Shown one piece after another: positions 43,725-52,081 of a DNA stretch of 64,000 bases. The notes below the pieces were generated by a model. It was not told the DNA's origin. It did no database searches and saw only the letters and a list, made by a program, of their open reading frames with translations. This DNA is from an uncultured Paracoccaceae bacterium (GTDB taxonomy: Bacteria; Pseudomonadota; Alphaproteobacteria; Rhodobacterales; Rhodobacteraceae): positions 62,001-126,000 of the forward strand of contig CANMQJ010000002.1 in the NCBI GenBank assembly GCA_947500005.1, written 5' to 3'. How positions within the stretch are numbered: position 1 is the first letter of the stretch; every line of letters starts with the position of its first letter. Position numbers and translations under genes: made by a program.

Positions 43725-44189
43725 TCAGAAGAGAATCTCTCGCGGTGTGAACACGTTCAGTAGCATCGCGAAGAGAAGATACATCACGACCACGAATCCG
43801 GCCGTGATGATGGCGCGCTTGATCCAGCTCTTGACCTCATGGTGCGGGGCCGGATCGTAGAGTGACAAGAGGATGAAGAAGGTGATGGCCGAGGCCGTGT
43901 AGAAGCCCAGCCCGTCGGCCGCCCAGAACACGAAGACCAGCGAGACGACCAGCCCCGGCAGGATATTGGCCACAGCGCTGGCCGTCAGGCCGATGCCGAC
44001 CTTGGTGCGGCCGAGCAGGGCCTTGCCGAAGGTCCAGAGCGCGAGCGCGACGAACACGGTCGAGATGATGCGCGGGAACAGGAAGGCGCGCGCGGGTTCC
44101 GAGGTGTAGCTGACATAGGCCACCCATATCCCCACCGCCGCGACCAGGCCGCTGGCGACGATATGCTGGCTGCGCGGCAAGTCCGTCAT
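43725..44189 (-). CDS. tctB: Tripartite tricarboxylate transporter small permease TctB
   Basis: 154-residue membrane protein with four hydrophobic helices (about residues 10-28, 36-56, 70-92 and 120-142), the TctB pattern. ATG 44189 overlaps the tctA stop (4 bp), showing tight coupling. It is the small membrane partner of TctA. Confidence 0.87.
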   Translation of the reverse strand: MTDLPRSQHIVASGLVAAVGIWVAYVSYTSEPARAFLFPRIISTVFVALALWTFGKALLGRTKVGIGLTASAVANILPGLVVSLVFVFWAADGLGFYTASAITFFILLSLYDPAPHHEVKSWIKRAIITAGFVVVMYLLFAMLLNVFTPREILF

Positions 44190-45715
44190 GGCGTCGCCTC
44201 CTCTTTCGCGACCGCGTCCTCCTTGGTGGTGTAGCGCCGGCTGCGCAGCTCCATCCAGATGGAATAGACGATCGAGGCCACGACGGTCCCGATCAGGACG
44301 AGGTTGAGCAGTCCGGTGAAGAAATACTCCCCGATGCTGGAGGTGGCGTTGGCGATCATCGCGCCCTGGATGAAATTCGCCTCGGCGATCGGGCCGAGGA
44401 TCAGGCCCAGCACCAGCGGCGCCGCCGAGAAGCCGAAGCGTTCCAGAAAGAACATGCCGGTGCCCAGCGCCATCATGACATAGACATCGCCCATCGAATG
44501 CTGGACCGAGTAGCTGCCGAAGACGGCAAGCCCCAGCACGATGGCGGCCATGACCGCGTTCGGCACGCGCGCCACCTTGGCCGCAAGCCCCGCGACGTAG
44601 AGGCCGAAAATGCACATCAGGATCTGGCCGATCAGCATCGAGTTGATGAAGGTCCAGGCAACGTCCGGGTAGTTGTCGAACAGGTCGCTGCCGGGAAAGA
44701 TGCCGTGGATCAGCAGCCCGCCCAGCAGCACCGCCGCCGTCGGCGAGCCGGGGATCGACAGGGTCAGCAGCGGCACCAGCGAGGGCCCGACCATCGCGTT
44801 GTTGGCGCTTTCAGCCGCGATCACGCCTTCGCTGTGACCGGTGCCGAATTTCTCGCGCTCGGAGCTCATCTTGCGCGACTGGTCATAGGCAACCAGCCCG
44901 GCGATCTGCCCGCCGACGCCCGGTATCAGCCCGATGACCGATCCGGTAAGCGTGCCGATGGTCAGCGCGCGGGAGCGGCGGAAGACCTCGCGGATCGCCT
45001 CGCCGATGGGGTGGCTCTCGACCGTCAGCACCTCGGCGTCGAGGCTGCGCCGGCCCTTGGCGAACATCGAGATGACCTGCGGGATGGCGAAGAGACCGAT
45101 CAGCGCGGGGATCACGTTGATCCCGCCCGAGACGCTGGAGTGGAAGATGAACCGCTGTGCGCCCATGATGTCGTCGAAGCCGATGGTCGACAGCCACAGC
45201 CCGATGCAGCCGGCGAGCAGCCCCTTCACCACGGAACTGGAATCGAGCGAGCCGATCACCGTGACGCCCAGGATGGCCAGCCAGAAAAGATGCGAGGGAC
45301 CGAAGGCCAGCGCCCATTGCGCCAGGATAGGCGTCAGGAAGATCAGCAGGAGCACGCCGAACACGCCCCCGATGGCCGAGGCCACGAAAGAGAGCTGCAA
45401 GGCACGCGCGCCCTGCCCCTTGCGGGCCATCGCGTGACCGTCGAGCGTGGTGGCGATGTTGGCGGGCGCGCCGGGGATCTTGAGCAGGATGGCGCTGACC
45501 GCGCCCCCCGCCACGGTCGAGGTATAGGCCGCACCCAGCAGGATCAGCCCCTGGGTCGCGTCGAGCTTGAAGGTGAAGGGGATCAGCAGCGCCACGGCCA
45601 TCGTCGGGGACAGGCCCGGCGTCGCGCCCAGGATAAGCCCGCCGATCGTGCCGATCAGCAGAAGGCCGAAGTTTATCGGCGTGAACACCTCCCCGAAATA
45701 GGCCAGAAACTCCAC
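44186..45715 (-). CDS. tctA: Tripartite tricarboxylate transporter large permease TctA
   Basis: 509-residue permease with about twelve helices. Conserved TctA segments: LLLIGTIGGLILGATPGLSPTMAVALLIPFTF near the start, AGGAVSAILLKIPGAPANIATTLDGH and GLIPGVGGQIAGLVAYDQS ... GVIAAESANNAMVGPSLVPLLTLSIPGSPTAAVLLGGL in the middle, all typical. GTG at 45715 follows a GGGAGGA ribosome site by 7 nt; the open frame upstream of it is not protein-like. First gene of the minus-strand operon, divergent from the LacI regulator. Confidence 0.92.
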   Translation of the reverse strand: MEFLAYFGEVFTPINFGLLLIGTIGGLILGATPGLSPTMAVALLIPFTFKLDATQGLILLGAAYTSTVAGGAVSAILLKIPGAPANIATTLDGHAMARKGQGARALQLSFVASAIGGVFGVLLLIFLTPILAQWALAFGPSHLFWLAILGVTVIGSLDSSSVVKGLLAGCIGLWLSTIGFDDIMGAQRFIFHSSVSGGINVIPALIGLFAIPQVISMFAKGRRSLDAEVLTVESHPIGEAIREVFRRSRALTIGTLTGSVIGLIPGVGGQIAGLVAYDQSRKMSSEREKFGTGHSEGVIAAESANNAMVGPSLVPLLTLSIPGSPTAAVLLGGLLIHGIFPGSDLFDNYPDVAWTFINSMLIGQILMCIFGLYVAGLAAKVARVPNAVMAAIVLGLAVFGSYSVQHSMGDVYVMMALGTGMFFLERFGFSAAPLVLGLILGPIAEANFIQGAMIANATSSIGEYFFTGLLNLVLIGTVVASIVYSIWMELRSRRYTTKEDAVAKEEATP

Positions 45716-45760
45716 TCCGCGTCCTCCCAAACGCCAGATGCTTGACCCGCGAGGGTAAGA

Positions 45761-45790
45761 GATGAAAATAGAAATACAAATGTTTTCATC
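45761..45790. promoter_or_regulatory. Inverted-repeat operator candidate for the LacI regulator
   Basis: 8-bp arms GATGAAAA (45761-45768) and TTTTCATC (45783-45790), 14-nt AT-rich spacer, lying between the divergent tctA and lacI-type genes, 46 bp from the tctA start. The arms resemble LacI half-sites but the spacing is longer than the usual TGAAAxCGxTTTCA. Confidence 0.5.
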
Positions 45791-45826
45791 ACTTGGGGAA
45801 GACCCTGCCGTGATCCCTTGAAAGAA

Positions 45827-46843
45827 ATGGATAAAAAGGCAGATATCGTCGCCGTTGCCAAGGCCGCGCGGGTGTCTCCCTCTACCGTCTCGCGCAGTTT
45901 CAACCACCCCGAACTGGTCAAGGCCACGACCCGCAAGAGGATCGACCGGGCGGTGCGCAAGCTGGGCTATATCCGCAACCGGGCGGCGCAAACGATCCAC
46001 GGCATCCGCAGCGCGACCATCGGCCTGGTGGTGCCGACCGTGGACCAGACGATCTTTGCCGAGTTGATCCAGTCCTTCTCGGATTCGGTCGAGGAGATGG
46101 GTTTTACCATCCTGCTCGCCTCGCATGGCTATGACCTCGACCGCGAATACGCGCTGACCCGCAAGATGCTGGAGCACCGGGTCGACGGGGTTGCGCTGAT
46201 CGGGCTGGATCACGCGGCGGATACCTACAAGCTGCTTGCGCAGCAGAGCACGCCGGCGCTGCTGTTGTGGAATTACGCCGCGGATGCCCCGCTGCCCTGC
46301 GTGGGCACCGACAATTTCCGCGCCGGCCAGATGATCGGCGCGCATGTCGCCGGGCTGGGCCACAGGCGGATCGCGACGATCTTTCCGCCGGTCCACGAGA
46401 ATGACCGCGCCTCGCACCGGCTGGCGGGGATCCTGGACGCGCTGCACCGCGAGGACCGCTCGGTGCCCGAAGGCTGGCACCACGCGACGCCCTACGATGT
46501 CGCCGCCGCCAAGCGTTCCGCGGTCGAGCTGATGCGGGCGCCAACGCCGCCCACGGCCATTATCTGCGGCAACGACGTGCTGGCGTGGGGCGCGCTCCAT
46601 GCGCTGGCGGCGCGCGGCATCCGCGTCCCCGAGGACGTGACCGTGACCGGCATCGGCGATTTCAGGGGATCGAGCGATTTCGAACCGGCGCTGACGACCG
46701 TGCGCATCCCCGCCGGAGCCATCGGCCTGCGCGCCGCGCAGTCCATCGTGGCGCTGATCACCGCCGAAGACAGCGCGCCCGTGCAGTTCGAACTGGCGCC
46801 CGAGCTGGTGATCCGCGCGACCTCGGCCCCCGTTCCGTCGTGA
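45827..46843 (+). CDS. LacI-family transcriptional regulator
   Basis: 338-residue regulator with the LacI HTH (DIVAVAKAARVSPSTVSRSFNHPELVKATTRKRI) and hinge, then a periplasmic-binding-protein-like sensor (IGLVVPTVDQTIFAELIQSF ... DVTVTGIGDFRGSSDFEPALTTVRIP). Divergent from the tctABC-sauS-ligase operon, which it most likely controls. ATG at 45827 gives MDKKADIVAV; a TTG at 45818 is also in frame. The ligand would be the imported anion or its CoA product. Confidence 0.87.
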   Translation: MDKKADIVAVAKAARVSPSTVSRSFNHPELVKATTRKRIDRAVRKLGYIRNRAAQTIHGIRSATIGLVVPTVDQTIFAELIQSFSDSVEEMGFTILLASHGYDLDREYALTRKMLEHRVDGVALIGLDHAADTYKLLAQQSTPALLLWNYAADAPLPCVGTDNFRAGQMIGAHVAGLGHRRIATIFPPVHENDRASHRLAGILDALHREDRSVPEGWHHATPYDVAAAKRSAVELMRAPTPPTAIICGNDVLAWGALHALAARGIRVPEDVTVTGIGDFRGSSDFEPALTTVRIPAGAIGLRAAQSIVALITAEDSAPVQFELAPELVIRATSAPVPS

Positions 46844-46853
46844 GGGGACAGGC

Positions 46854-49271
46854 TCAACCGCGCATGATCCGGTGCCCCGGATCGTAGGGACAGGGCGCGA
46901 TGACCGTTGCCGCGACCCTTTCGCCGCACAGGTCGAGGTGCAGGCGCGTTCCGGTCCCTGACAGCGCGGGGTCCACGAAGGCAAGGGCAAGGTTGATGCC
47001 CGTCCTGTGCCCCCAGGCGCCCGAAGTCACGGTTCCGACAACGTCTGCGCCCTGCATGACGGAGGCTCCGCCATGCGCCGGGGCGGCCACGGTATCGAGC
47101 CCGAGCATCACCAGGCGGCGGCGCGGTCCGGATCGTTGCCGGGCAAGCAGGGCCTCGCGCCCGGTGAACGCGCCCTTGTCCAGCCGCACGAAGCGATCCA
47201 GCCCGGTCTCGAACGGATCGAATTCCGTCAGGATGTCGGCTTTCCAGTGCAGGAACCCCTTTTCGATGCGCATGCTCTCGATGGCGCGCGCCCCGAAGAG
47301 CCGCAAGCCATGCGCCGCGCCGGCCTGTCGCAGGGCGAGGTAGGCCGCGTAGAGCGAGGGGTTGGGCACATGGATCTCGTAGGCCAGTTCACCCGAGAAA
47401 CTGACCCGCATCACCGTGGCGGGCGCGATCCCCACGAAACATTCCCGCAGGGACAGCCAGGGGAACGCCTTGTTCGACCAGTCGCCGCGCGCACATTCAG
47501 ACAGCACCACGCGCGCAGCAGGGCCGGCAAGCACCAGGGCCGTCTGGTCATTGGTCAGGCTTTTCAGCTGCACGTCCTCGCCCGGTCGAACATGGGCGCG
47601 CAACCAGTCCATGTCGTGATATTCGCTCGCCGCCGCCGAGCCGTACCAGACCCGCTCCGGCCCCCTGTCCGATGCCGGAAGGTTCGCGACGGTCGCCTCG
47701 GCCTTGAGGCAGCCGTGATGGTTGAGAAGATAGCACAGCCCCACCCGCCCCTCTGTCCGGGGCACCGCGCCGCAGGTCATCCGGTCGAGAAAGGCATGGC
47801 GATCCTTTCCCGTGATCTCGATCCGGTTGAAGCCGCAGATTTCGGTCAGGCCCACGCGGGTCGTCACGGCGCGGATCTCGGCAGCCACGGCATCGAATGC
47901 CTCGTCGAAGCCGAAACCCGGCGTCGGCTCGAAACCCGGCTCCGGCCTGAGGTACTCGATCCGCTCCCACCCGTTGACGACCGTGAACGCGGCCCCCTCG
48001 GCGGCCAGAGCGGGCGTAAGCGGCGTGGTCTTGGCGGGACGCCCCGCCGGGCGGTGTTCGTTGGGAAAATGAAAGCGGAACTCGTTTCGGTAATCCTCGA
48101 CCGCCTTGAGGGCGGTAAGCTCCACGTTCGCATGCCCGGTGAAGCGGCGAGGATCGAGGACCCAGGTATCGTAACACGCCTCGCCGTGAACGATTTGCTG
48201 CGCCAGCAGCCAGCCATGCCCCCCGCCTTCGCCCAGTCCCGCGCGCAGGCCGATGATGCAGAAGGCGTTGCGCCTGCCAGGAACCGGACCCACCAGCGGA
48301 GCGCCATCGATCGTGTAGGTGATCGGCCCGTTCACGACGCGCTTGATACCCACCTCGGCCAGCACCGGCATCCTCTCGAAGGCGCCTTGAAGGACATCCA
48401 TCACGCGGTCCAGATCGTCGGGGCAGAGATCGTTCGAGAAATCCGGGCTGATCCCGTCCATGCCCCATGTCCTGCACGCCTGCTCGTAGAAGCCGACCAG
48501 CAGACCGTTCTTTTCCTGACGCGAATAGAAGTCGCTGATCGGGCACCGCAGAAGCGGCATCCGGTGACCGGCCTCGACGATCGCGGGAATCTCCTCGGTC
48601 ACGAAATACTGGTGCTCCATCGAGGCGACGGGATGATGGACGCCCATCATTGCCCCGACCTCGTTCACCCGGTAACCGCAGGCATTCACGACGATGTCGG
48701 CATCGATGTCGCCCCTGTCGGTCTGCACGGTCCATGTGTCGTCACGGTGCTGGACCAGGCCGGTGACGGCGGTTTTGCGATAGATCTCGGCCCCGGCACG
48801 GCGGGCATGGAAGGCAAGCGCCTGGCACAGCTGGGCGGGATCGATATCGCCGTCCTCTCCATCCCACAGCCCGCCCAACAGGTTCGCGGTCGAGATCAGC
48901 GGATGCCGGCGCGCGCATTCCTCGGCGTCGATGACCTCGAACGCCACGCCCATGCCCCGCGCCATGGAGGCAAAATGCCGATACCCCTGCATCTGCGCCG
49001 GCGTGTTTGCCAGCCGGATACCCCCGTCGCCGTGATGGTAGCCGACCGGATAGTCGGGATCGTCCCGCAACCGTTTGTAGAGCGCGATGGAATGCGACTT
49101 GAGCCCCACCATCGTCTGGTTCATCCCGAAATTCGTGACCTGAGCCGCCGAGTGCCAGGTGGTGCCGCTGGTCAGCTCGTCCCTTTCGATCAGCACGACG
49201 TCGGACCAGCCCTCCTGCGTGAGGTGATAGAGAGTCGAACACCCCGCGATACCGCCGCCGATCACGGCCAC
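46854..49271 (-). CDS. FAD oxidoreductase-aminomethyltransferase fusion (dimethylglycine/sarcosine dehydrogenase-like)
   Basis: 805-residue protein in three parts: N-terminal FAD-binding DAO domain with AVIGGGIAGCSTLYHLTQEG at residues 2-21 and GTTWHSAAQVTNFG, which includes the His that anchors FAD in this family; a central FAO_M linker; and a C-terminal GcvT-like folate-binding domain (CGFNRIEITGKDRHAFLDRM onwards). This is the architecture of enzymes that demethylate dimethylglycine or sarcosine and hand the one-carbon unit to tetrahydrofolate. Translation must begin at the GTG at 49271: a well-spaced ATG at 49289 is followed immediately by TAA. Only about six residues are lost. Substrate not proven. 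Confidence 0.82.
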   Translation of the reverse strand: MAVIGGGIAGCSTLYHLTQEGWSDVVLIERDELTSGTTWHSAAQVTNFGMNQTMVGLKSHSIALYKRLRDDPDYPVGYHHGDGGIRLANTPAQMQGYRHFASMARGMGVAFEVIDAEECARRHPLISTANLLGGLWDGEDGDIDPAQLCQALAFHARRAGAEIYRKTAVTGLVQHRDDTWTVQTDRGDIDADIVVNACGYRVNEVGAMMGVHHPVASMEHQYFVTEEIPAIVEAGHRMPLLRCPISDFYSRQEKNGLLVGFYEQACRTWGMDGISPDFSNDLCPDDLDRVMDVLQGAFERMPVLAEVGIKRVVNGPITYTIDGAPLVGPVPGRRNAFCIIGLRAGLGEGGGHGWLLAQQIVHGEACYDTWVLDPRRFTGHANVELTALKAVEDYRNEFRFHFPNEHRPAGRPAKTTPLTPALAAEGAAFTVVNGWERIEYLRPEPGFEPTPGFGFDEAFDAVAAEIRAVTTRVGLTEICGFNRIEITGKDRHAFLDRMTCGAVPRTEGRVGLCYLLNHHGCLKAEATVANLPASDRGPERVWYGSAAASEYHDMDWLRAHVRPGEDVQLKSLTNDQTALVLAGPAARVVLSECARGDWSNKAFPWLSLRECFVGIAPATVMRVSFSGELAYEIHVPNPSLYAAYLALRQAGAAHGLRLFGARAIESMRIEKGFLHWKADILTEFDPFETGLDRFVRLDKGAFTGREALLARQRSGPRRRLVMLGLDTVAAPAHGGASVMQGADVVGTVTSGAWGHRTGINLALAFVDPALSGTGTRLHLDLCGERVAATVIAPCPYDPGHRIMRG

Positions 49272-49283
49272 CCTGGTCCTGGA

Positions 49284-49289
49284 TTACAT
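49284..49289 (-). promoter_or_regulatory. ATG-TAA start-stop element ahead of the oxidoreductase gene
   Basis: An ATG at 49289, with a suitable GGGG-type ribosome site 6-8 nt upstream, is followed directly by an in-frame TAA. The frame then reads on through SRTR into the GTG at 49271 and the conserved AVIGGG motif. It is either a nonsense mutation in codon 2 of the ancestral gene or a start-stop unit that tunes re-initiation. Confidence 0.6.
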
Positions 49290-49437
49290 GACACGCCCCT
49301 TCGTGCTGCGATCACGCAGAGGATGGCAAACGGGTTGTCCAGAGGGAAAGAGCTTTCTCGGGGTGGCCCGATCCCGATCGCCCCTGTCCGATGGACCCCC
49401 ATGAGGGCCCACCGGAGAGAGATCGGCCAAAGCCCTG

Positions 49438-51939
49438 TCAGTCGTTCGCAGCCTTGCTGGCCGCCACGAGCTTTGCCTTGTCCGCGTCGGAAAGCTCCGG
49501 GCGGTCGATCTTGATCGTCAATTTGTCCAGTTTTGCCGTCAGGTGGAAAGGCGGCTTGTAGTCGGCATCGTTGACACCGGTGAGCGTGTCCGAGCCGATG
49601 TCGAAGGCCTCGTCCCATTGCAATATGATGGGGATGGTCTTGTCCATCTTCTTGGTATCGACCACCGCGCCATCGACCTTGAGCGTTCCGGTCCCGGACT
49701 GCCCTACCCCGCTGACATTGTTGTAAAGCAGCGTGCCGGCGCCGGTCCCGTCATAGTCGAAATCGAACTCGACCGTGTGTTTGCCCGGCGACAGCGCCTC
49801 TTGGCCTTCCCACTTGATCCGGTCGAGGTCGAGCAGGTTCCAAAGGAACACGGGCTTGCCGTCCAGAAGGTAGAAACCGTATCCGGCGAAGCGGCCGCCC
49901 GATGTCAGGATCATGCCTTCGGCGCCACCATCCGGCACGTCGATTTCGGCCGTGATCGTATAGGACGCGTTCAGGATACCGGGCGAGTCGCCCTGGGGCA
50001 GCCCCGTCATCGGCCGGGTATAGACGAACTCCGTTCTGCCCGCCGTGATATTCGGGCGTGGCGTCGCCATCCGCGTGCCGACCGAGGCATCCATGGGAAA
50101 GACCTGGTATTTCGTGGCCTCCCGGATGAAGGTCTGTTTCATCTCTTCGACCTTGTCGGGATGCTCTGCCGCGACATCGGTGCTTTGCGTCGGATCGGTC
50201 TTGAGATCGTAGAGCTCCAGAACCTGGTTGTTCAGCGGGTCCGGGTTGGCCGGGCCGAAGGCGTTCCAGGGCACGCGGTTCACCTTGGTGGCCAGGAACC
50301 AGTCATCCTGCCACAGGGCCCATTGCCCCATCATCTCGAAATATTGCGTGTTGCGCGGCGGCGGCGCATCCGCGTTTGCCTTGTCGAAGAGATAGGCGAA
50401 GCTCTTGCCGTCCATCGGCGTCTGGGTAATCCCGTCGACCTCTTTCGGGGCGGAAAGCCCTGTCGCCTCGAGAATCGTCGGCACGACGTCGATCACGTGC
50501 AGGAACTGGTCACGCTGGCCGCCCTTGTCGGTGATCTTGGCCGGCCAGGTGACGGTCATGTTCTGCCGGATGCCACCCAGTTGCGAAGCGACCTGTTTCA
50601 TCCAGGGGTACGGCGTGTCGAACGCCCAGGTCCAGCCCACGGCCATGTGGTTGTAGGTATGTTCGGTGCCCCATTCGTCGTACCATTTCATCTGCTGTTC
50701 GACGGGAATCTCGCTGACGCCGTTGAACCATGCAACTTCGTTCGGGGTGCCCATGGGGCCGCCCTCGGCGCTGGTGCCGTTGTCGCCGTTAATGTAGATG
50801 ATCAGGGTGTTTTCATACTCGCCGATATCCTTCAGCGCCTGAACGACGCGACCGATCTCGTCATCCATATAGGCGGAATAGGCGGCGAAGACGTTCACCT
50901 GACGGATGAACAGTCTCTTTTCGGCATCGGTGAGACTGTCCCATTCCTTGATGTGATCGGTCGGCCAGGGCGTGATCTTCGCATCCTCGGCGAAGTAGCC
51001 CATCTTCTTCTGGTTCTCGAAGATGGTCTTGCTCAACTCGTTCCAGCCATCGTCGAAGAGTTTCATCTCGGTGATCCTGTCCACCCATTCCTTTGTCGGA
51101 TGGTGCGGCGCATGGGTCGCGCCCGGAGCGAACTTGACCATGAAGGGCTTCGACGGGTCGATCTGGTGCATGTTCGTGATCCAGTCGATCGCGTCATCCG
51201 CCATCGCCGTCATGAGGTTCCATTCCCCCTCGGCGTCCTCGAACGGATAGATCTGTGTCGTGTTGCGGAAAAGGTTGGGTTGCCAATGGTTCGCGTCGCC
51301 ACCAACGAAACCGTAGAAATATTCGAACCCCATGCCGGTGGGCCACTGGTCGAACGGACCCGACTGGCTGGCCTGGTAGGCCGGCGTGTTGTGGTTCTTG
51401 CCGAACCAGGAGGTGTTGTAGCCATTGTCGAGCAGGATGCGCCCGACCGTGGCCTTGTCTTTCGTGATGACACTGTTGTAGCCGGGATAGCCGGTCGATT
51501 GTTCGGAAATGACGCCAAAGCCCACATTATGGTGATTTCGGCCCGTAATCAGCGCGGCGCGGGTCGGCGAACACAGCGCGGTGGAATGAATACTGGTGAA
51601 CCGCAGGCCGTCCTCGGCAAGCGCGTCCATCGTGGGGTGCGGAATGACACCGCCGAACGTGCTGGGGATCCCCCAGCCGGAATCATCGGTGATTATGAGC
51701 AGAACGTTCGGCGCCTCCTCGGGCGGCATGACGCGCGGCGCCCACCACGGGGTCGACTCGGCCGTACCGGTGCCGATCTGGCCGCCGAATTCCATCGGCG
51801 GCGGCGGCAGTCGTGACCCGTCCAGCGTGATCGTCCCGCTTGGGGAGCCAAGGTCATCCTGCGCATTGGCGGGCTCTGCAATGGCAATGGCGCCGGCCAT
51901 TCCAGCAAAGAGAATGAGGGTCGAGAATCGTAGTCGCAT
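49438..51939 (-). CDS. Exported arylsulfatase (formylglycine-dependent sulfatase)
   Basis: 833-residue periplasmic sulfatase with signal peptide MRLRFSTLILFAGMAGAIAIA. The sulfatase core has Ca-binding DD at residues 85-86 (IITDDSGWG) and the formylglycine motif CSPTRAALITGR at 123-134, with Cys as the residue converted by an FGE (none in the window). Later blocks KFAPGATHAPHH and INGDNGTSAEGG carry expected metal/substrate ligands. The last 170 residues form a separate beta-rich, LamG-like carbohydrate-binding domain. It is of the large arylsulfatase group with unknown natural substrate. AGGAG precedes the ATG at 51939. Diverges from an AraC regulator. Confidence 0.92.
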   Translation of the reverse strand: MRLRFSTLILFAGMAGAIAIAEPANAQDDLGSPSGTITLDGSRLPPPPMEFGGQIGTGTAESTPWWAPRVMPPEEAPNVLLIITDDSGWGIPSTFGGVIPHPTMDALAEDGLRFTSIHSTALCSPTRAALITGRNHHNVGFGVISEQSTGYPGYNSVITKDKATVGRILLDNGYNTSWFGKNHNTPAYQASQSGPFDQWPTGMGFEYFYGFVGGDANHWQPNLFRNTTQIYPFEDAEGEWNLMTAMADDAIDWITNMHQIDPSKPFMVKFAPGATHAPHHPTKEWVDRITEMKLFDDGWNELSKTIFENQKKMGYFAEDAKITPWPTDHIKEWDSLTDAEKRLFIRQVNVFAAYSAYMDDEIGRVVQALKDIGEYENTLIIYINGDNGTSAEGGPMGTPNEVAWFNGVSEIPVEQQMKWYDEWGTEHTYNHMAVGWTWAFDTPYPWMKQVASQLGGIRQNMTVTWPAKITDKGGQRDQFLHVIDVVPTILEATGLSAPKEVDGITQTPMDGKSFAYLFDKANADAPPPRNTQYFEMMGQWALWQDDWFLATKVNRVPWNAFGPANPDPLNNQVLELYDLKTDPTQSTDVAAEHPDKVEEMKQTFIREATKYQVFPMDASVGTRMATPRPNITAGRTEFVYTRPMTGLPQGDSPGILNASYTITAEIDVPDGGAEGMILTSGGRFAGYGFYLLDGKPVFLWNLLDLDRIKWEGQEALSPGKHTVEFDFDYDGTGAGTLLYNNVSGVGQSGTGTLKVDGAVVDTKKMDKTIPIILQWDEAFDIGSDTLTGVNDADYKPPFHLTAKLDKLTIKIDRPELSDADKAKLVAASKAAND

Positions 51940-52081
51940 TTGTTTCTCCTGATCTGGATGACCAGAGCATGCGAATTGGCAAGGCATCTCGGATCCGATG
52001 GACCGTGAGGCATCTTGGACTGGTCAGAACAATCCTATCACGCGATAGTCGGAGTCAGTTGCTTTTCGGGGACAAGAGCGG

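Noticed and set aside
41329..43860. 843-codon plus-strand open frame
   Set aside because: It spans two minus-strand genes (SauS-like dehydrogenase and tctC) and their gap, and its residues show no domain; antisense shadow.
47007..49514. 835-codon plus-strand open frame
   Set aside because: Antisense of the FAD-GcvT fusion gene, no protein-like motifs.
49543..51816. 757-codon plus-strand open frame
   Set aside because: Antisense of the arylsulfatase gene; the sense strand has signal peptide, FGly motif and ribosome site.
52035..52048. CTATC-ACGC-GATAG inverted repeat in the sulfatase/AraC intergenic region
   Set aside because: Only 5-bp arms and no second copy; too weak to call an operator, although the position is suggestive.
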